Shown here: piece after piece, positions 1 through 9,749 of the stretch
Layout: every line of letters begins with the position of its first letter
How positions within the stretch are numbered: the stretch's first letter is position 1
Assembly (NCBI GenBank): GCA_951812305.1
Contig: CATOSB010000004.1
Location: forward strand, 62,001 to 126,000
From: an uncultured Paracoccaceae bacterium
GTDB taxonomy: Bacteria; Pseudomonadota; Alphaproteobacteria; Rhodobacterales; Rhodobacteraceae
Direction of reading: 5' to 3'
Length of the DNA stretch: 64,000 bases
Translations under genes and position numbers: made by a program
The notes under the pieces: model-generated
Seen by the model: only the letters and a program-made list of their open reading frames with translations
Databases searched by the model: none
What the model was told of the DNA's origin: nothing

Positions 1-604
1 CGGTGATCACCTGACCGGAATAATAAATCGCGCGCGGGACATAGATCGTGTCGCCAAGTGCGTCACGGATGCCGTTGGAGATCGAGGATTTACCGTTGCC
101 CGGCGGGCCATACATCAGGATCGAACGGCCGGAACCCACCGCCGGGCCAAGGTTGGAAATCAGGTCATCAGGCAATACCAGATGGCCCATCGCGCCGGTC
201 AGCTGCCCGCGGCTCATGTGAATGTTGCGGATCGACTGGCGCTTGACCTGTTCCTGGTAAACTTCAAGCGGAACCGGCATCGCGCCGTAATATTCCGACT
301 GTGTCAGCGCATCCTGCGTCCGCGCCTTGCCGGCATCGGATAATTGATACCCCATCTCTCCGCCAGCGGTCGCGTGCATCGTACCGGTCGCCTCGACCAG
401 TTTTTCGACGCGGCACATGTCAACGATTTCCTGAACTACAGGGACTGGAAGGCACAGCGCTTTGGCCAGCGGTGTGACCTCCTGAATGCTGCGGCGGAAC
501 ATCGTTTTAAGAAGGATGTCGCGCATCACGACAACGGGAAGCTGCATGTCTTCCAACCGCTTGGGCGCGGGCGGAGACACAACGTTTTGCACCTGCATAT
601 TCAT
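1..604 (-). CDS. AAA-type ATPase, N-terminal part (runs off window edge)
   Basis: The gene reads leftwards off the window start, leaving about 201 residues. The chosen ATG at 604 follows a purine-rich stretch (gcaggtcg) and opens M-N-M-Q-V-Q. A helical N-terminal region of about 150 residues precedes a clear Walker A, YGPPGNGKSSIS, near residue 180. Walker B and later motifs lie outside the window. Proteins with this plan occur widely in alphaproteobacteria as predicted AAA ATPases of uncertain role, so no specific function is claimed. It is divergent from the membrane protein at 684, with 79 bp between the starts. The P-loop is seen directly; the family placement is inference. Confidence 0.75.
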   Translation of the reverse strand, partial: MNMQVQNVVSPPAPKRLEDMQLPVVVMRDILLKTMFRRSIQEVTPLAKALCLPVPVVQEIVDMCRVEKLVEATGTMHATAGGEMGYQLSDAGKARTQDALTQSEYYGAMPVPLEVYQEQVKRQSIRNIHMSRGQLTGAMGHLVLPDDLISNLGPAVGSGRSILMYGPPGNGKSSISNGIRDALGDTIYVPRAIYYSGQVIT

Positions 605-683
605 TTTTTTCGACCTGCTCTGGCTCTCTTTGCTTAATGCTTCTTGCCACGCTAATTTGGCGAAAAAAGGACAAGGGCAGGGC

Positions 684-2303
684 ATGAGCAGACCAAAACC
701 CGTTTATTTGTTGGCAGTCATGGTCGCAACAATCGCAGTTTTGGGCGGTGTTTCGGTGCTGAGTGACGGACTTTATCTGGCCAAACACGAGGGCGATACG
801 CTGCATTTGTTGCAGATCGTGTTTCGAATGGCCGAAGGCGAATGGCCACATTTGGATTTCATGACGCCGATCAGGATCATGGCGTTCTGGCCGATTTCGG
901 TGCTGGTAAAGGCGGGGTTCGGCGCGGGTCAGGCGATTTTGTGGTCACAGGTTCTGGTGACGCTGGTGGTGGCGCCCGCGGCGTTTTGGGCCGCTTTTTC
1001 CAGATTTTCCAGTTGGTTGGCTTACCTGTTCATCGTTACAGTTCTGGTTCTGTGTCTGGCTTTGGTGCATGGGGAATCCGACCAGTTGGTGTCGATTTCC
1101 ATGCATTACAACCGCTGGGCATGGGCCGTGGCCTATGTGGTGATTGTGCTGGCCATTTTGCCGCCGGTGGCCGGGGACAGGAAGGTGTTGGACGGGCTGA
1201 TCATCGGGGTCGGTATGTCGCTTTTGGCGCTGACGAAAGTGACCTATTTCATCAGCTTCGCGCCGGGGGTTTTGCTGGCGCTGATCCTTGCCAAACGCGG
1301 CGCGACCCTTTGGGTCGCGGTTCTTTCGGGATTGGCGCCACCGCTATTGATAACCGTTGCCGCAGGGCCCGCGTTTTGGGGCAGCTATCTGGGCGATCTT
1401 ATTCTGGTGGCAACATCGGACGTGCGCCCGCAACCCGGCGCGCCGCTGGCCATGATCCTTGGCGCACCGCAATATCTGGGCGGCACAATCGCCGCCATTT
1501 TAGGGGTGATTTTTCTGCGGCAGGCGGGGGTGGAACGGCTGGGATTGCTTTTATTCGTGATCCTGCCAGGGTTCTTTTATGTGACATTCCAGAATTTCGC
1601 CAACGATCCGCAATGGCTGATCCTGTTGGCGCTGTTGTTGCTGGTGCCACAGGTGTCGCGCGAGGCGGTGAACGGGCTTGGATGGCCGTTGCAACGCGCC
1701 ATCACCCTGACGGCGGTCGCAGCGCTGGCCTTTGCCACGCCGTCGTTTCTGAACCTCGCCTACAGCCCGCTGCGCCACGCGACGCTGGATACTGAGAAAT
1801 ACGAGCCGTTTTTGAAACATTCAGAGGTTCACAATGATCTGAACGGCCTGATCGTGCGTGCAAACCGCGTGGACGGTGCCTTTGCGCTTGATGGCGATGG
1901 AACCGGGCTGGAAGACCGGCGCGAGGTGGCGAAACGGGAAGAGACAGAGTCGAGCTTTGCCGGTGAGGTTTTGCCAAATTGCGAGTTGCAATTGGGGATC
2001 ATGGCGTGGTTTGAGGCGATTGTCGCGGATCTTGAGGCCAATGGGTATGGCCAAAGCGCGATCTTTGCGGCCGATATTTTCAACAGTTACTGGCTTTTTG
2101 GAGAGTTTGAGCGGCTCGAGGAGGGTGTGCCGTGGTACTACGGCGGTCTGCCGGGGATCGGATCGGCGAGCCATGTGATCATCCCGATGTGTCCGGCGTC
2201 GCTGGCGTTGCGTAAGAGCATTCTGGACCTGATCGAAGAGCGTGAGATTTCGATCACGGAGGTGCATCGCCACCCGCTTTATATTCTCGCGGAGATAGAG
2301 TGA
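684..2303 (+). CDS. polytopic membrane protein of unknown function
   Basis: A 539-residue protein. The frame stays open upstream to 486, but that part overlaps the divergent ATPase gene. The ATG at 684 sits behind a GGACAAGGGCAGGG purine tract and opens directly into a hydrophobic segment (VYLLAVMVATIAVLGGVSVL). About ten hydrophobic helices follow up to residue ~400, then a soluble C-terminal domain of ~140 residues with several acidic patches. The shape recalls membrane glycosyltransferases of the GT-C/PMT type, but no catalytic DD or DE loop motif could be identified with confidence, so it is left unnamed. It ends just before a palindromic repeat element. Confidence 0.7.
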   Translation: MSRPKPVYLLAVMVATIAVLGGVSVLSDGLYLAKHEGDTLHLLQIVFRMAEGEWPHLDFMTPIRIMAFWPISVLVKAGFGAGQAILWSQVLVTLVVAPAAFWAAFSRFSSWLAYLFIVTVLVLCLALVHGESDQLVSISMHYNRWAWAVAYVVIVLAILPPVAGDRKVLDGLIIGVGMSLLALTKVTYFISFAPGVLLALILAKRGATLWVAVLSGLAPPLLITVAAGPAFWGSYLGDLILVATSDVRPQPGAPLAMILGAPQYLGGTIAAILGVIFLRQAGVERLGLLLFVILPGFFYVTFQNFANDPQWLILLALLLLVPQVSREAVNGLGWPLQRAITLTAVAALAFATPSFLNLAYSPLRHATLDTEKYEPFLKHSEVHNDLNGLIVRANRVDGAFALDGDGTGLEDRREVAKREETESSFAGEVLPNCELQLGIMAWFEAIVADLEANGYGQSAIFAADIFNSYWLFGEFERLEEGVPWYYGGLPGIGSASHVIIPMCPASLALRKSILDLIEEREISITEVHRHPLYILAEIE

Positions 2304-2446
2304 GGCGCGACTGGCCTGAGGCGGACGTTCCGGAACTCCATTGACGTCCAACCTCTCTGGCGGCCATCGCCTGCCCGTGGGATGGCGATGCAACATCTCA
2401 AAGGCAGCGCTTTATGCCAGCCAAGTCTGTACGAAATCAAAGGCTA

Positions 2447-3495
2447 GAGCGTCGTCCTTGAAATCTGAATCGATGGGATTCCCACGTGGCAGGTTTTGTG
2501 ATTCACCATATGTGGAGGTGGATCATGGGCAAATCGCTATCACTGGATATTCGGGAACGTGTCGTCGCTTTGGTTGATGACGGCCTTTCCTGCCATGAGG
2601 CTGCGCGGCGTTTACGGATATCAGCTGCCAGCGCGGTGCGGATCATGCAACGTAAGAGGCGAACGGGTGGGGTGAGAGCTGCGCCTCAAGGCCGCCCTCG
2701 GCGCAGCAAGCTGGATGTGGTCTCAAACTGGCTTAAGACACGCGTGGAAGCCGAGCCGGATATCACTATGCCGGAACTGGCCGAGGTGCTGAAACAGGAA
2801 CATGCCCTCACCGCGACACCGGCGATGCTCTCGCGTTATCTGATCCATCGTCTTGGGTTCACATATAAAAAAATCCCTGATCGCGACGGAGCGGCTGCGC
2901 AAACGGGTGCGCGCTGCCAGGTACGAGTGGCAGCACCGCCGGATGCCGAGGATGCGCCTTGAGCCGCACCGGCTGGTTTTTATCGACGAAACAGCTGTCA
3001 CGACCAAGATGACACGGCTTCGTGGTCGATCCCCACGCGGCACCCGGCTGGAAGCCGACGCGCCCTTCGGCCACTGGCGCACCCAGACCTTCATCGCGGG
3101 CCTGCGGATCGACGAACTCAGCGCCCCCTGGGTGCTGGACGGCCCCATGAACCGCGCCGCGTTCGACCTCTACATCGAGACCCAGCTGGCTCCAACGTTG
3201 CAGCCGGGCGATGTGGTGATCGCCGACAACCTGTCATCGCACAAATCGGCCAATGCGCAGGAACTGCTGAAGTCGCAAGGCAGCTGGCTGCTCTTCCTGC
3301 CGCCGTATTCGCCCGATCTCAACCCGATCGAAATGGCGTACTCGAAACTCAAGGCACACCTGCGTCGGCTCAAGGCCCGCACCTTCGACGCCCTTTTCCA
3401 ATCCGTCGCCCAAACCTGCGACCTCTTCCCGCCAACCGAGTGCCGAAACCTCTTCAAAGCTGCCGGATATGTTGCAGATTAGATGGACGACGCTC
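2447..3495 (+). mobile_element. IS630-family insertion sequence (1049 bp)
   Basis: The ends are inverted copies of GAGCGTCGTCC (2447-2457 and 3485-3495), each bordered by a TA dinucleotide (2445-2446 and 3496-3497). TA duplication is the signature of IS630 insertion. Collapsing the two TAs restores the repeat element into which it jumped, so both boundaries are confirmed by the target as well as by the inverted repeats. It contains a single transposase split over two frames. Confidence 0.92.
2525..3482 (+). CDS. IS630-family transposase, two frames joined at an A7 run
   Basis: The first frame starts at ATG 2525 behind GGAGGTGG. It encodes a helix-turn-helix N-terminus (SLDIRERVVALVDDGLSCHE) and ends at 2962. 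The second frame, open from 2853 to 3482, carries the catalytic DDE domain: Asp in FIDETAV, Asp in VIADNLSSH, Glu in NPIEMAYSKLK. The frames meet at TAT-AAAAAAA-TCC (about 2867-2873), and moving from the first to the second requires a +1 shift at the seven-A run. Translational or transcriptional slippage on such runs is known for IS630 relatives; a simple disabling mutation is the alternative. Joined length is about 318 residues, normal for the family. Confidence 0.88.
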
Positions 3496-3497
3496 TA

Positions 3498-3699
3498 GCA
3501 CCCAGCCTCAACAAATCGCCAACCCGTGGGGACGGGCAGGCGATGGCCGGGGCACCTTCGGTGCTGTTAACCCGGCTGGGGTGGCATGTCTGAAAGGCAG
3601 GCAACGGCCAATTGCACACGGCACTCAGGGTCAGCTGGGGAATTTGGGGATACGGGCCTAACGGCAGGTGACGAATGCTCGCGCGCTGGTCACGATGTG
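3498..3699. other. gene-free stretch: right part of repeat copy D and flank
   Basis: Up to about 3611 this is the displaced half of repeat copy D, including GGGACGGGCAGGCGATGG, which is complementary to the arm near 2370. The remaining ~90 bp up to the lipoprotein stop at 3700 shows no convincing reading frame, RNA or terminator. Confidence 0.6.
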
Positions 3700-3887
3700 T
3701 TAATTCCTTCGGATTGATGTGGCCGCCACGTCGCCCTTGTGCAGCAGAACCTCCATCCACTCGCCCGATGAGCCAAAATTTCGGTATACGGTCAGGAACG
3801 TCACCTCTTTCGCCAATTTTTTGGCGGATCCGGCCGGGCAGGGCACCCCACGGCGCACCTTGCAGATGCGGTTCTTGATCTTTTCAT
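3700..3887 (-). pseudogene. C-terminal fragment of the lipoprotein gene cut by IS66
   Basis: Reading leftwards, the open frame gives EKIKNRICKVRRGVPCPAGS and continues through TVYRNFGSSGEWMEVLLHKG to a stop at 3700, with no start of its own. It is in register with the piece at 5489-6526 once the IS66 element and one 8-bp target copy are removed: DKAYE from that piece joins KIKNR here. The fragment is therefore the missing C-terminus (about 62 residues) of that lipoprotein, including a CPAGS cysteine and a compact basic domain. Confidence 0.85.
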
Positions 3888-5488
3888 GTAACTCCCAAGC
3901 ACCCCCCACGTTTGAGTGTTATTGTCAGTTTTATGGTGAGTCGAATTTGCCATTTTGCGCGTGTTTTTTTCTTTCTTGTCTGAATTCTGTGGCGCCGGGT
4001 TGATTTCTCTGAATCAGTGGTGGGATGGATCAGGTTGCCGCCCTTGAACAACTTCTCGCCACGGCTCTGCGTCGGATCGCTGAGCTTGAAGCTGCGTTGG
4101 CGAGCATGGCGGAAGAGATCACGGACCTGCGCCGACAGTTGGCCAAGAACAGCAGCAATAGCAGCAAGCCCCCTTCAAGTGATGGCCTGAAGAAGCCAGC
4201 CCCGCGCAGCCTGCGTGGCAAATCCGGAAAGAAAAGTGGCGGCCAAGTTGGCCACCGGGGCGACACCCTGCGCCAGACGTCAACACCCGACTTTGTCGAA
4301 CGGCATGAGGCGACGCATTGCAGCGCCTGTCAGAGCGCCCTGACGGCGGAGATGGTGAAAGGGATCGAGAAGCGTCAGGTGTTCGACTTGCCTGCGCCAC
4401 GCCTGGAGGTCACCGAGCATCAGGCGGCGGTTTATTGTTGCGACCATTGTCGAGCCACGACGACGGCTGGCTTTCCCGATGGCGTGGCCGCGCATGTGCA
4501 ATATGGCACGCGCATGCGGGCAGTGGCGGTCTATTGCAATGTTCAGCAGCTGATACCCGAGGATCGGGTCTGCCAGCTTATGCGCGACCTGTTTGGGGCC
4601 ACCAGCTTGTGCGCGGCCAGCGTGACCAACTGGACGCGCGGCGCGGCAAATAAGATGGGTGTCGTGGTTGAACACATTCTCGCCCGGCTTGCCGAAGGCG
4701 GCGTTCGGCATCTGGACGAGACCGGACTTCGTGTTGCCGGCAAGCTGCACTGGCTGCACACGATCTGCGATACCGCCTTCACCCATTACCGCATCAGCGC
4801 CAAACGCGGTGCTGTTCCAACCTTCCTGACCGGCGGGACGATCATTCATGATCACTGGAAAACCCTACTACGCCCATATGAGCGGAGTGGACGCCCACGC
4901 CCTCTGCGGGGCGCATCACTTGCGCGAACTCAAGGCCATCGAAGAGATCGAAAAAGAGCCTTGGGCGACGGAGATGAGCGCAGTGCTTCATAGCGCCAAT
5001 CAGCTCAGATGCGCGGCTCAGGATCAAGGCGAGACCGAACTCCCGGAACTGGTTCGCCAGGGTATAGTCACCAGATACATGGCGATCCTCGCCAAGGGGC
5101 TCGCCTTCCACGAACGCCAGCCCCCGCTGGCCAAAAGCCCCGGCACCCGCGGCCGAAAAGCCAGGCGGCCAGGCCACAACCTGCTCCTCCGCCTGCGTGA
5201 CTACCGCGATGACGTTTTGCGATTCATCGCCGACTTCGCGGTCCCATTCACAAACAATCAGGCCGAACAGGACCTGCGCATGATGAAGCTGCGCATGAAA
5301 ATCTCGGGCACCTTCCGCACCCTCGAGGGCGCGCGGGTCTTCGCCGACATCAGGTCCGTCATCTCGACGGCCAGAAAACACCGGTTCAACATCCTGGAAA
5401 TCCTGACCCTGTCACCACCTCAGATCATCGCACGGCTCTGACGGAACAAAACCCCGCAACCCTATCGGACAGGGTGCTTGGGAGTTAC
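3888..5488 (+). mobile_element. IS66-family insertion sequence, copy 1 (1601 bp, ISBst12-like)
   Basis: The ends are inverted copies of GTAACTCCCAAGCACCC (3888 on, and ending at 5488). The flanks CTTTTCAT (3880-3887) and GTTTTCAT (5489-5496) form an 8-bp target duplication with one mismatch, as expected for IS66. It carries only the large transposase, with no tnpA/tnpB, which fits the short ISBst12-like subgroup. It is nearly identical to the copy at 34200-35800 and in the same orientation. Differences seen are a 7 versus 8 T run near 3964, one extra A at 4859-4862 and a substitution at 5066. Confidence 0.93.
4025..5441 (+). pseudogene. IS66-family transposase, frameshifted copy
   Basis: Compared with the intact 471-residue copy at 34338, this one has four As instead of three at 4859-4862. 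Translation leaves the frame after HDHWK and stops at 4993 (322 residues). The remainder, including the final catalytic Glu region NNQAEQDLRMMKLRMK, is open in the next frame to 5441. The N-terminal half keeps the leucine-rich coiled coil (residues 1-40), the paired Cys motifs CSACQ and CCDHC, and the first catalytic Asp in HLDETGLRV. The element probably cannot move itself but could be mobilised by the intact copy, since its ends are unchanged. Confidence 0.9.
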
Positions 5489-6526
5489 GTTTTCATAAGC
5501 TTTGTCCGTGTCCGTCCACGGTGTCTTGTTGTGGCGCGCATAGCGCGTCGCCTCGTGCACGTCATGGGCGCCGAATAAAACCAGCGCGCCGGTCATGCGG
5601 CGGGCGCAGCCATCCTTGAATCCTGTGATGAATTGCGTGCGCGGCGCCGTGGAATTCGGGATCGGGTCGAACAGTTTCAACTGGCCGGAGGCCGAGCGGC
5701 TGATATTCGTCCCCATCACGCGTTTTTTCACATCGCAATCCTTGGCCACTATGCCGAAGGGCAAAACGCTGTCAGGCAGGGCCATTGGCGAGGGTTTGGG
5801 CGGGTCCTCTTCCGGGAATTCTTCTGACAATGCAGTGTCCAGCGTGCCGGTCGGCTTGGCGCTGGCGGGCGTGGCGTCGTCAGTGTCCGCGTCGCCCGGT
5901 GTTCGATTTCGCAGGAAGCCAAACACGCGCGGGCGCCGTGACGGCTCCGCTTCAGTTTCGGCATTTCCGGTGGCGGCGATCTCCTCATCTGTCAGCGAGG
6001 GTTGCGGATTGGGCGTGTCGGTGGTTTCTGCTGGTTTCACAACGGTTTCAACTGTTGCGGGGCCTGATTCAACCGGGGCGCGGCGCTGAAGAAACCCGAA
6101 AACCCGGGGTCGGCGCGAGGGTACGTCGGGCGTATCCGCGCCGGGCGCCGGCGCGGCGATTTCTCCGTCCGTGAGCGAGAGATTTTGCGGGTCGGTTTCC
6201 GGCGCGGATTCACCTTCGGACGGCGTCAATTCAGGGGTCAATTCATCTTGTTTTTCAAGGGGTTCCGAATTCGTTTCCTCAGGCTTGTTTTCTACCTCGC
6301 CCGTTCCGCGAAGGAACCCCAAAAACCGCTTGGGCTTTTTTGTTTCTTGCAGTGCGACGGCAGAGTTCCCCGGTTGTGGCGGGTTGTCAGTAATCACAAT
6401 GTCAGGCGGGGGCGCTTCGCTCGTCGCCGAATTTGACTGGGGTGGCGCAGAATCCGGCACACGCGCGCAGGCCGCGACCAGCGCCAGCGCGAAAGCAGCA
6501 ATCAAAAGCCGTTTTTCGATCACCAT
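5489..6526 (-). pseudogene. repeat-containing lipoprotein, N-terminal part (interrupted by IS66)
   Basis: ATG at 6526 (a GTG alternative lies at 6523) starts a signal peptide ending in the lipobox LVAAC, so the product should be a lipid-anchored envelope protein. Residues ~60-240 are Pro/Glu-rich and low-complexity and hold three spaced repeats ending in PKRFLGFLR, RRPRVFGFLQRR and RRPRVFGFLRNR. The last two are each preceded by a S-L-T-D-x-E-I-A-A unit. A Cys-containing globular part (DCDVKKRVMG, FKDGCARRMTGALVLFGAH) follows and runs into the IS66 element after DKAYEN; translation would stop inside the element at 5462. The rest of the gene is at 3700-3887, giving an original length of about 410 residues. 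Function unknown. Confidence 0.85.
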
Positions 6527-6778
6527 TAAAACCCTGTTCCTCGCCCCGGCGAGCCTTATGCGCCGAAAATCGAATTGCGGCAAGTTTGGTGGCGGTTTGC
6601 TGCCAATTCGGGGGCTTTGAGGGTCAATGCGTGGCGGCCCGAGGGGGCCATGGTTCCGCGCTGAGTGCCAAAACTCTACGTCCGCTTTAAGCCCAACTCC
6701 ACGCAGCGACGTGTTTGATCGCGATATCGCAAGCGTCGCCGCTTTCCGCCGAAGGCGAGTCCCTTTATAGCACCATGC
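6527..6778. other. rimO-lipoprotein divergent intergenic region
   Basis: Contains the truncated repeat copy F (about 6620-6695). No clear promoter hexamers could be assigned. The sequence after 6700 up to rimO (cgcgatatcgcaagcgtcgcc) has a short palindrome, CGCGATATCGC, with no known meaning. Confidence 0.4.
6620..6695 (-). repeat. palindromic repeat element, copy F (half element)
   Basis: On the minus strand it reads TGGGCTTAAAGCGGACGT, then AGAGTTTTGGCACTCAGCGC and GGCCCCCTCGGGCCGCC. This matches the left half of copy E (8169 on) across about 75 bp, but the second half is missing. It faces copy E across rimO, so rimO lies between inverted copies. Confidence 0.7.
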
Positions 6779-8137
6779 ATGAGCCAGAATCCCCCCAACT
6801 TTCGCCCCGACATCGCGCAGCCGCGGCTGCGCGATGACAGCCGCGCCGGTCAGCCCACCATTGGGATGGTCTCGCTGGGTTGCCCCAAGGCGCTGGTTGA
6901 CAGTGAACGCATCCTCACGCGGCTTCGGGCCGAAGGATATGGCATCGCGCCTGACTATGACGGCGCGGATGCGGTGATCGTGAATACCTGCGGGTTTCTG
7001 GACAGTGCCAAGGCGGAAAGTCTTGAGGCAATTGGCGAGGCGTTGCAGGAAAACGGACGCGTGATTGTCACCGGCTGTCTGGGGGCGGAGAAGGATTACA
7101 TCACAGGCGCACATCCCAAGGTGCTGGCCGTCACCGGGCCGCATCAATATGAGCAGGTGCTGGACGCGGTGCATGACGCCGTGCCGCCAAGCCCGGATCC
7201 GTTTGTCGACCTGCTGCCGCCTGCTGGCGTCAAACTCACCCCTCGCCACTACAGTTACCTAAAGATTTCAGAAGGTTGCAACCATTCTTGCAAGTTCTGC
7301 ATTATCCCCGACATGCGCGGACGTCTGCAATCGCGGCCGATGAAAGCGGTTCTGCGCGAGGCGGAGAAATTGGCCGAAGCCGGGGTCAGAGAATTGCTGG
7401 TCATTTCGCAGGACACATCCGCGTTTGGCACGGACTGGAAGGACCGCGACCACAAGACGCCGGTCCAGCCGTTGGCGGAGGCGTTGGGCGAATTGGGGCT
7501 TTGGGTGCGGCTGCACTATGTCTATCCGTACCCGCATGTGGCGGGATTGGTGCCACTGATGGCGGAAGGGAAGATCCTGCCTTATCTCGACATCCCGTTT
7601 CAGCACGCGCATCCCGATACGCTGCGCCGTATGGCGCGTCCGGCGGCGGCGGAAAAGACGCTGGACAGAATTGCCGAATGGCGCGCGATCTGTCCCGAAA
7701 TCGCGCTGCGTTCGACATTCATCGTGGGGTATCCCGGTGAAACGCAGGAAGAATTCCAGACCTTGCTTGATTGGCTAGATGAAGCGCAATTGGACCGGGT
7801 GGGCTGTTTCAAATACGAAAACGTCGATGGGGCACGCTCTAATTCATTGCCTGATCATGTGCCTGAAGAGGTCAAGGAAGAGCGCTGGGCGCAGTTCATG
7901 GCGAAGGCGCAAGCCATTTCAGAGGCGAAGCTGGCAGCGAAAGTCGGGCGGCGGTTGCAGGTGATCGTCGATGAGGTTGACGACGATGGCGCGACTTGCC
8001 GCACAATGGCGGACGCGCCGGAGATCGATGGCAACCTGTTTGTCGATAAGGGTTTTGAGGGATTGAAGCCGGGGGATATCCGCGAGGTCATTGTGGATGA
8101 GGCATCGGAATATGATTTGTGGGGGCGGTTGGTATAG
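6779..8137 (+). CDS. rimO: ribosomal protein S12 methylthiotransferase RimO
   Basis: RimO adds a methylthio group to an Asp of ribosomal protein S12 using two 4Fe-4S clusters and SAM. The 452-residue product has the N-terminal MTTase domain with cluster cysteines at 35, 71 and 100 ([32 protein letters not shown]). The radical-SAM motif CNHSCKFC follows at 167-174, with RGRLQSR after it and a C-terminal TRAM domain (~385-452). CPKALVDSE and CGFLDSA separate RimO from the tRNA-modifying MiaB. ATG 6779 is used; the ~25 residues before IGMVSLGC are a normal alphaproteobacterial extension. It stands alone between repeat copies F and E. Confidence 0.97.
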   Translation: MSQNPPNFRPDIAQPRLRDDSRAGQPTIGMVSLGCPKALVDSERILTRLRAEGYGIAPDYDGADAVIVNTCGFLDSAKAESLEAIGEALQENGRVIVTGCLGAEKDYITGAHPKVLAVTGPHQYEQVLDAVHDAVPPSPDPFVDLLPPAGVKLTPRHYSYLKISEGCNHSCKFCIIPDMRGRLQSRPMKAVLREAEKLAEAGVRELLVISQDTSAFGTDWKDRDHKTPVQPLAEALGELGLWVRLHYVYPYPHVAGLVPLMAEGKILPYLDIPFQHAHPDTLRRMARPAAAEKTLDRIAEWRAICPEIALRSTFIVGYPGETQEEFQTLLDWLDEAQLDRVGCFKYENVDGARSNSLPDHVPEEVKEERWAQFMAKAQAISEAKLAAKVGRRLQVIVDEVDDDGATCRTMADAPEIDGNLFVDKGFEGLKPGDIREVIVDEASEYDLWGRLV

Positions 8138-8168
8138 TTTTTTTGTTGTTTTGGTTGGCGGCGTTGTT

Positions 8169-8400
8169 TGGCCTGAAGCGGACATTGAGTTTTGGCACTC
8201 CGCGCGGAATCAAGGCCCCTCGGGCCGCCGCGCATCGACGGGCCGTCCCCTGGCCCGGCGATTTCTTGAGGGCTTCGCTACGTTTTGATTTCGTACGGAT
8301 TTCGCGAGATTAAGTGGCAGCGGCAATCGATTGTTCGCCGCGCCACGGCCCATCGATGCGCGTCTTCGCGAAAATGTTGTTGAACATCCGCTTCAGGCCA
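8169..8400 (+). repeat. palindromic repeat element, copy E (232 bp)
   Basis: The ends are inverted: TGGCCTGAAGCGGACATT at 8169 and ACATCCGCTTCAGGCCA ending at 8400. Inside, GCCGCGCATCGACGGGCCGT is complementary with few mismatches to ACGGCCCATCGATGCGCG (8345-8362), so the element can fold into a long hairpin. It fills the convergent gap between rimO and the OsmC fusion gene and may serve as their terminator. No target duplication is obvious. No coding frame. Confidence 0.8.
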
Positions 8401-8439
8401 TAAGCCGCCTTAAATCTCATCCGGCTCGAAACAGATTGT

Positions 8440-9654
8440 TCAACCCCCGGCCAATTCCGTCGTGACCTTTGATGACGCCTCCAGCGTCCGGTGCACCGGG
8501 CATTTATCGGCAATTTCACGCAGTCTTGTGCGTTGATCATCGTCCAGATCGCCCTCAAGCGTAATCAGCCGGTGAAACCCGTCGATCTTTTGCGCACCGC
8601 CTTCGGCATCTTCGGCATGAACCTTGTCATGGGTCACGTCCACGCTGACATGGGCCAGCGGCCATTTCTTGCGCCGCGCATACATGCGGATGGTCATCGA
8701 CGTGCACGCGCCAAGCCCCGCCGACAGGAAACCATAAGGGGTCATGCCACGATCGGTGCCGCCATAAGACGCCGGTTCATCCGCAAGTGTATGATGCGCC
8801 GGCCCATGCGTTACATCTTGCAGGAATCCACCCGGATCTGCTTCGCTGACCCGCACTACGCCTTCCGGGGCACCGGGCGGCGGGGCAGGCGGGCGGATAC
8901 CAAGATATTTCGCACCCCAGGCGGCAATGACTTCGGCAGCGTATTCCGCGTCCTCAACCCGTGTGATCAGGTGATCGGCATCGTCCAGCGTCACGAAACT
9001 TTTGGGGTGCTTCGCAGCCAGGAAAATCTGCGTGGCATTCTCGATCCCGACGATTGCGTCACGAGGCGCGTGCAAAACCAACAGCGCCTTCTTCAAACCC
9101 GCAATAGCCGGAGCAAGCTGTTCTTCCTCGACATCGCGCACGAATTCCGCGCCAATGCGAAATGGCCGCCCGCCAAGGCTGACCTCGGCGCTGCCCTTCT
9201 CGGCAATTTCCGGCAGGGCATCGCCGAAATTATGCGTCACATGGCCGGGATCAAAGGGCGCGCCAATAGTCGCCACCGCCTTGATACTTGCAATATCGCC
9301 TGCCGCTTTCAATACCGCCGCGCCGCCAAGCGAGTGCCCGATCAGCAACCCCGGCGCCATGCCGCGCCCAGCCAGATAGTCCGCCGCCTTGACCAGATCG
9401 CCGACATTCGACGTAAACGTCGTGTTGCCGAATTCACCGTCCGAATGCCCGAGCCCAGTAAAGTCGAACCGCAACACCGCCAGCCCCATCGCCGCCAGTC
9501 GTGACGCAATCCGCCGGGCTGCCGGGATGTCCTTGCCGCAGGTAAAGCAATGCGCAAACAGCGCCGTGCCAAGATGCGGTCCGTCGGGCAAATCCAGCCG
9601 CGCGGCCAGCTCTTCTCCAGAATGGCCGGTGAAGGTAATGCGTTCGGTGGGCAT
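8440..9654 (-). CDS. bifunctional alpha/beta hydrolase / OsmC family protein
   Basis: The 404-residue product starts at ATG 9654 behind GGAGACCGCCC; the longer frame to 9819 has no support. Residues 1-~245 form an alpha/beta hydrolase with nucleophile elbow GHSLGG and a likely catalytic His in DADHLITR. Residues ~265-404 form an OsmC domain with its two redox cysteines in GLGACTSMTIRMYAR and DKCPVHRTLEAS, the pair that reduces organic hydroperoxides with lipoyl or thiol donors. The fusion is a known architecture in proteobacteria; its substrate is not known. Divergent from the EEP protein at 9750. Confidence 0.92.
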   Translation of the reverse strand: MPTERITFTGHSGEELAARLDLPDGPHLGTALFAHCFTCGKDIPAARRIASRLAAMGLAVLRFDFTGLGHSDGEFGNTTFTSNVGDLVKAADYLAGRGMAPGLLIGHSLGGAAVLKAAGDIASIKAVATIGAPFDPGHVTHNFGDALPEIAEKGSAEVSLGGRPFRIGAEFVRDVEEEQLAPAIAGLKKALLVLHAPRDAIVGIENATQIFLAAKHPKSFVTLDDADHLITRVEDAEYAAEVIAAWGAKYLGIRPPAPPPGAPEGVVRVSEADPGGFLQDVTHGPAHHTLADEPASYGGTDRGMTPYGFLSAGLGACTSMTIRMYARRKKWPLAHVSVDVTHDKVHAEDAEGGAQKIDGFHRLITLEGDLDDDQRTRLREIADKCPVHRTLEASSKVTTELAGG

Positions 9655-9749
9655 GGGCGGTCTCCTTCTCATCGCAAGGTCCGATACTTGACCACGTACA
9701 GTCCCTGCGGCAAGCCCGGTGAAAGGAACGTCACGACAAGGTGAGGCGG

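Larger units (their letters stand above)
2312..3611 (-). repeat. palindromic repeat element, copy D, split by IS630-type insertion
   Basis: The left end TGGCCTGAGGCGGACGTTCC (2312) matches the terminal repeat of the 10746 copy. Joining the sequence on both sides of the IS (2312-2446 and 3498-3611) restores about 250 bp that aligns with the reverse complement of that copy, including the arm CATCGCCTGCCCGTGGGATG, the stretch GCGCTTTATGCCAGC and the stretch TAGCACCCAGCCTCAACAA. It lacks the 66-bp nested insert. The right end is degenerate (ACGGCCAAT near 3604-3612). No reading frame in it looks coding. Confidence 0.75.

Noticed and set aside
6527..7249. N-terminal extension of the lipoprotein frame across rimO
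   Set aside because: It is the antisense of rimO and of repeat copy F; the signal peptide starts at 6526.
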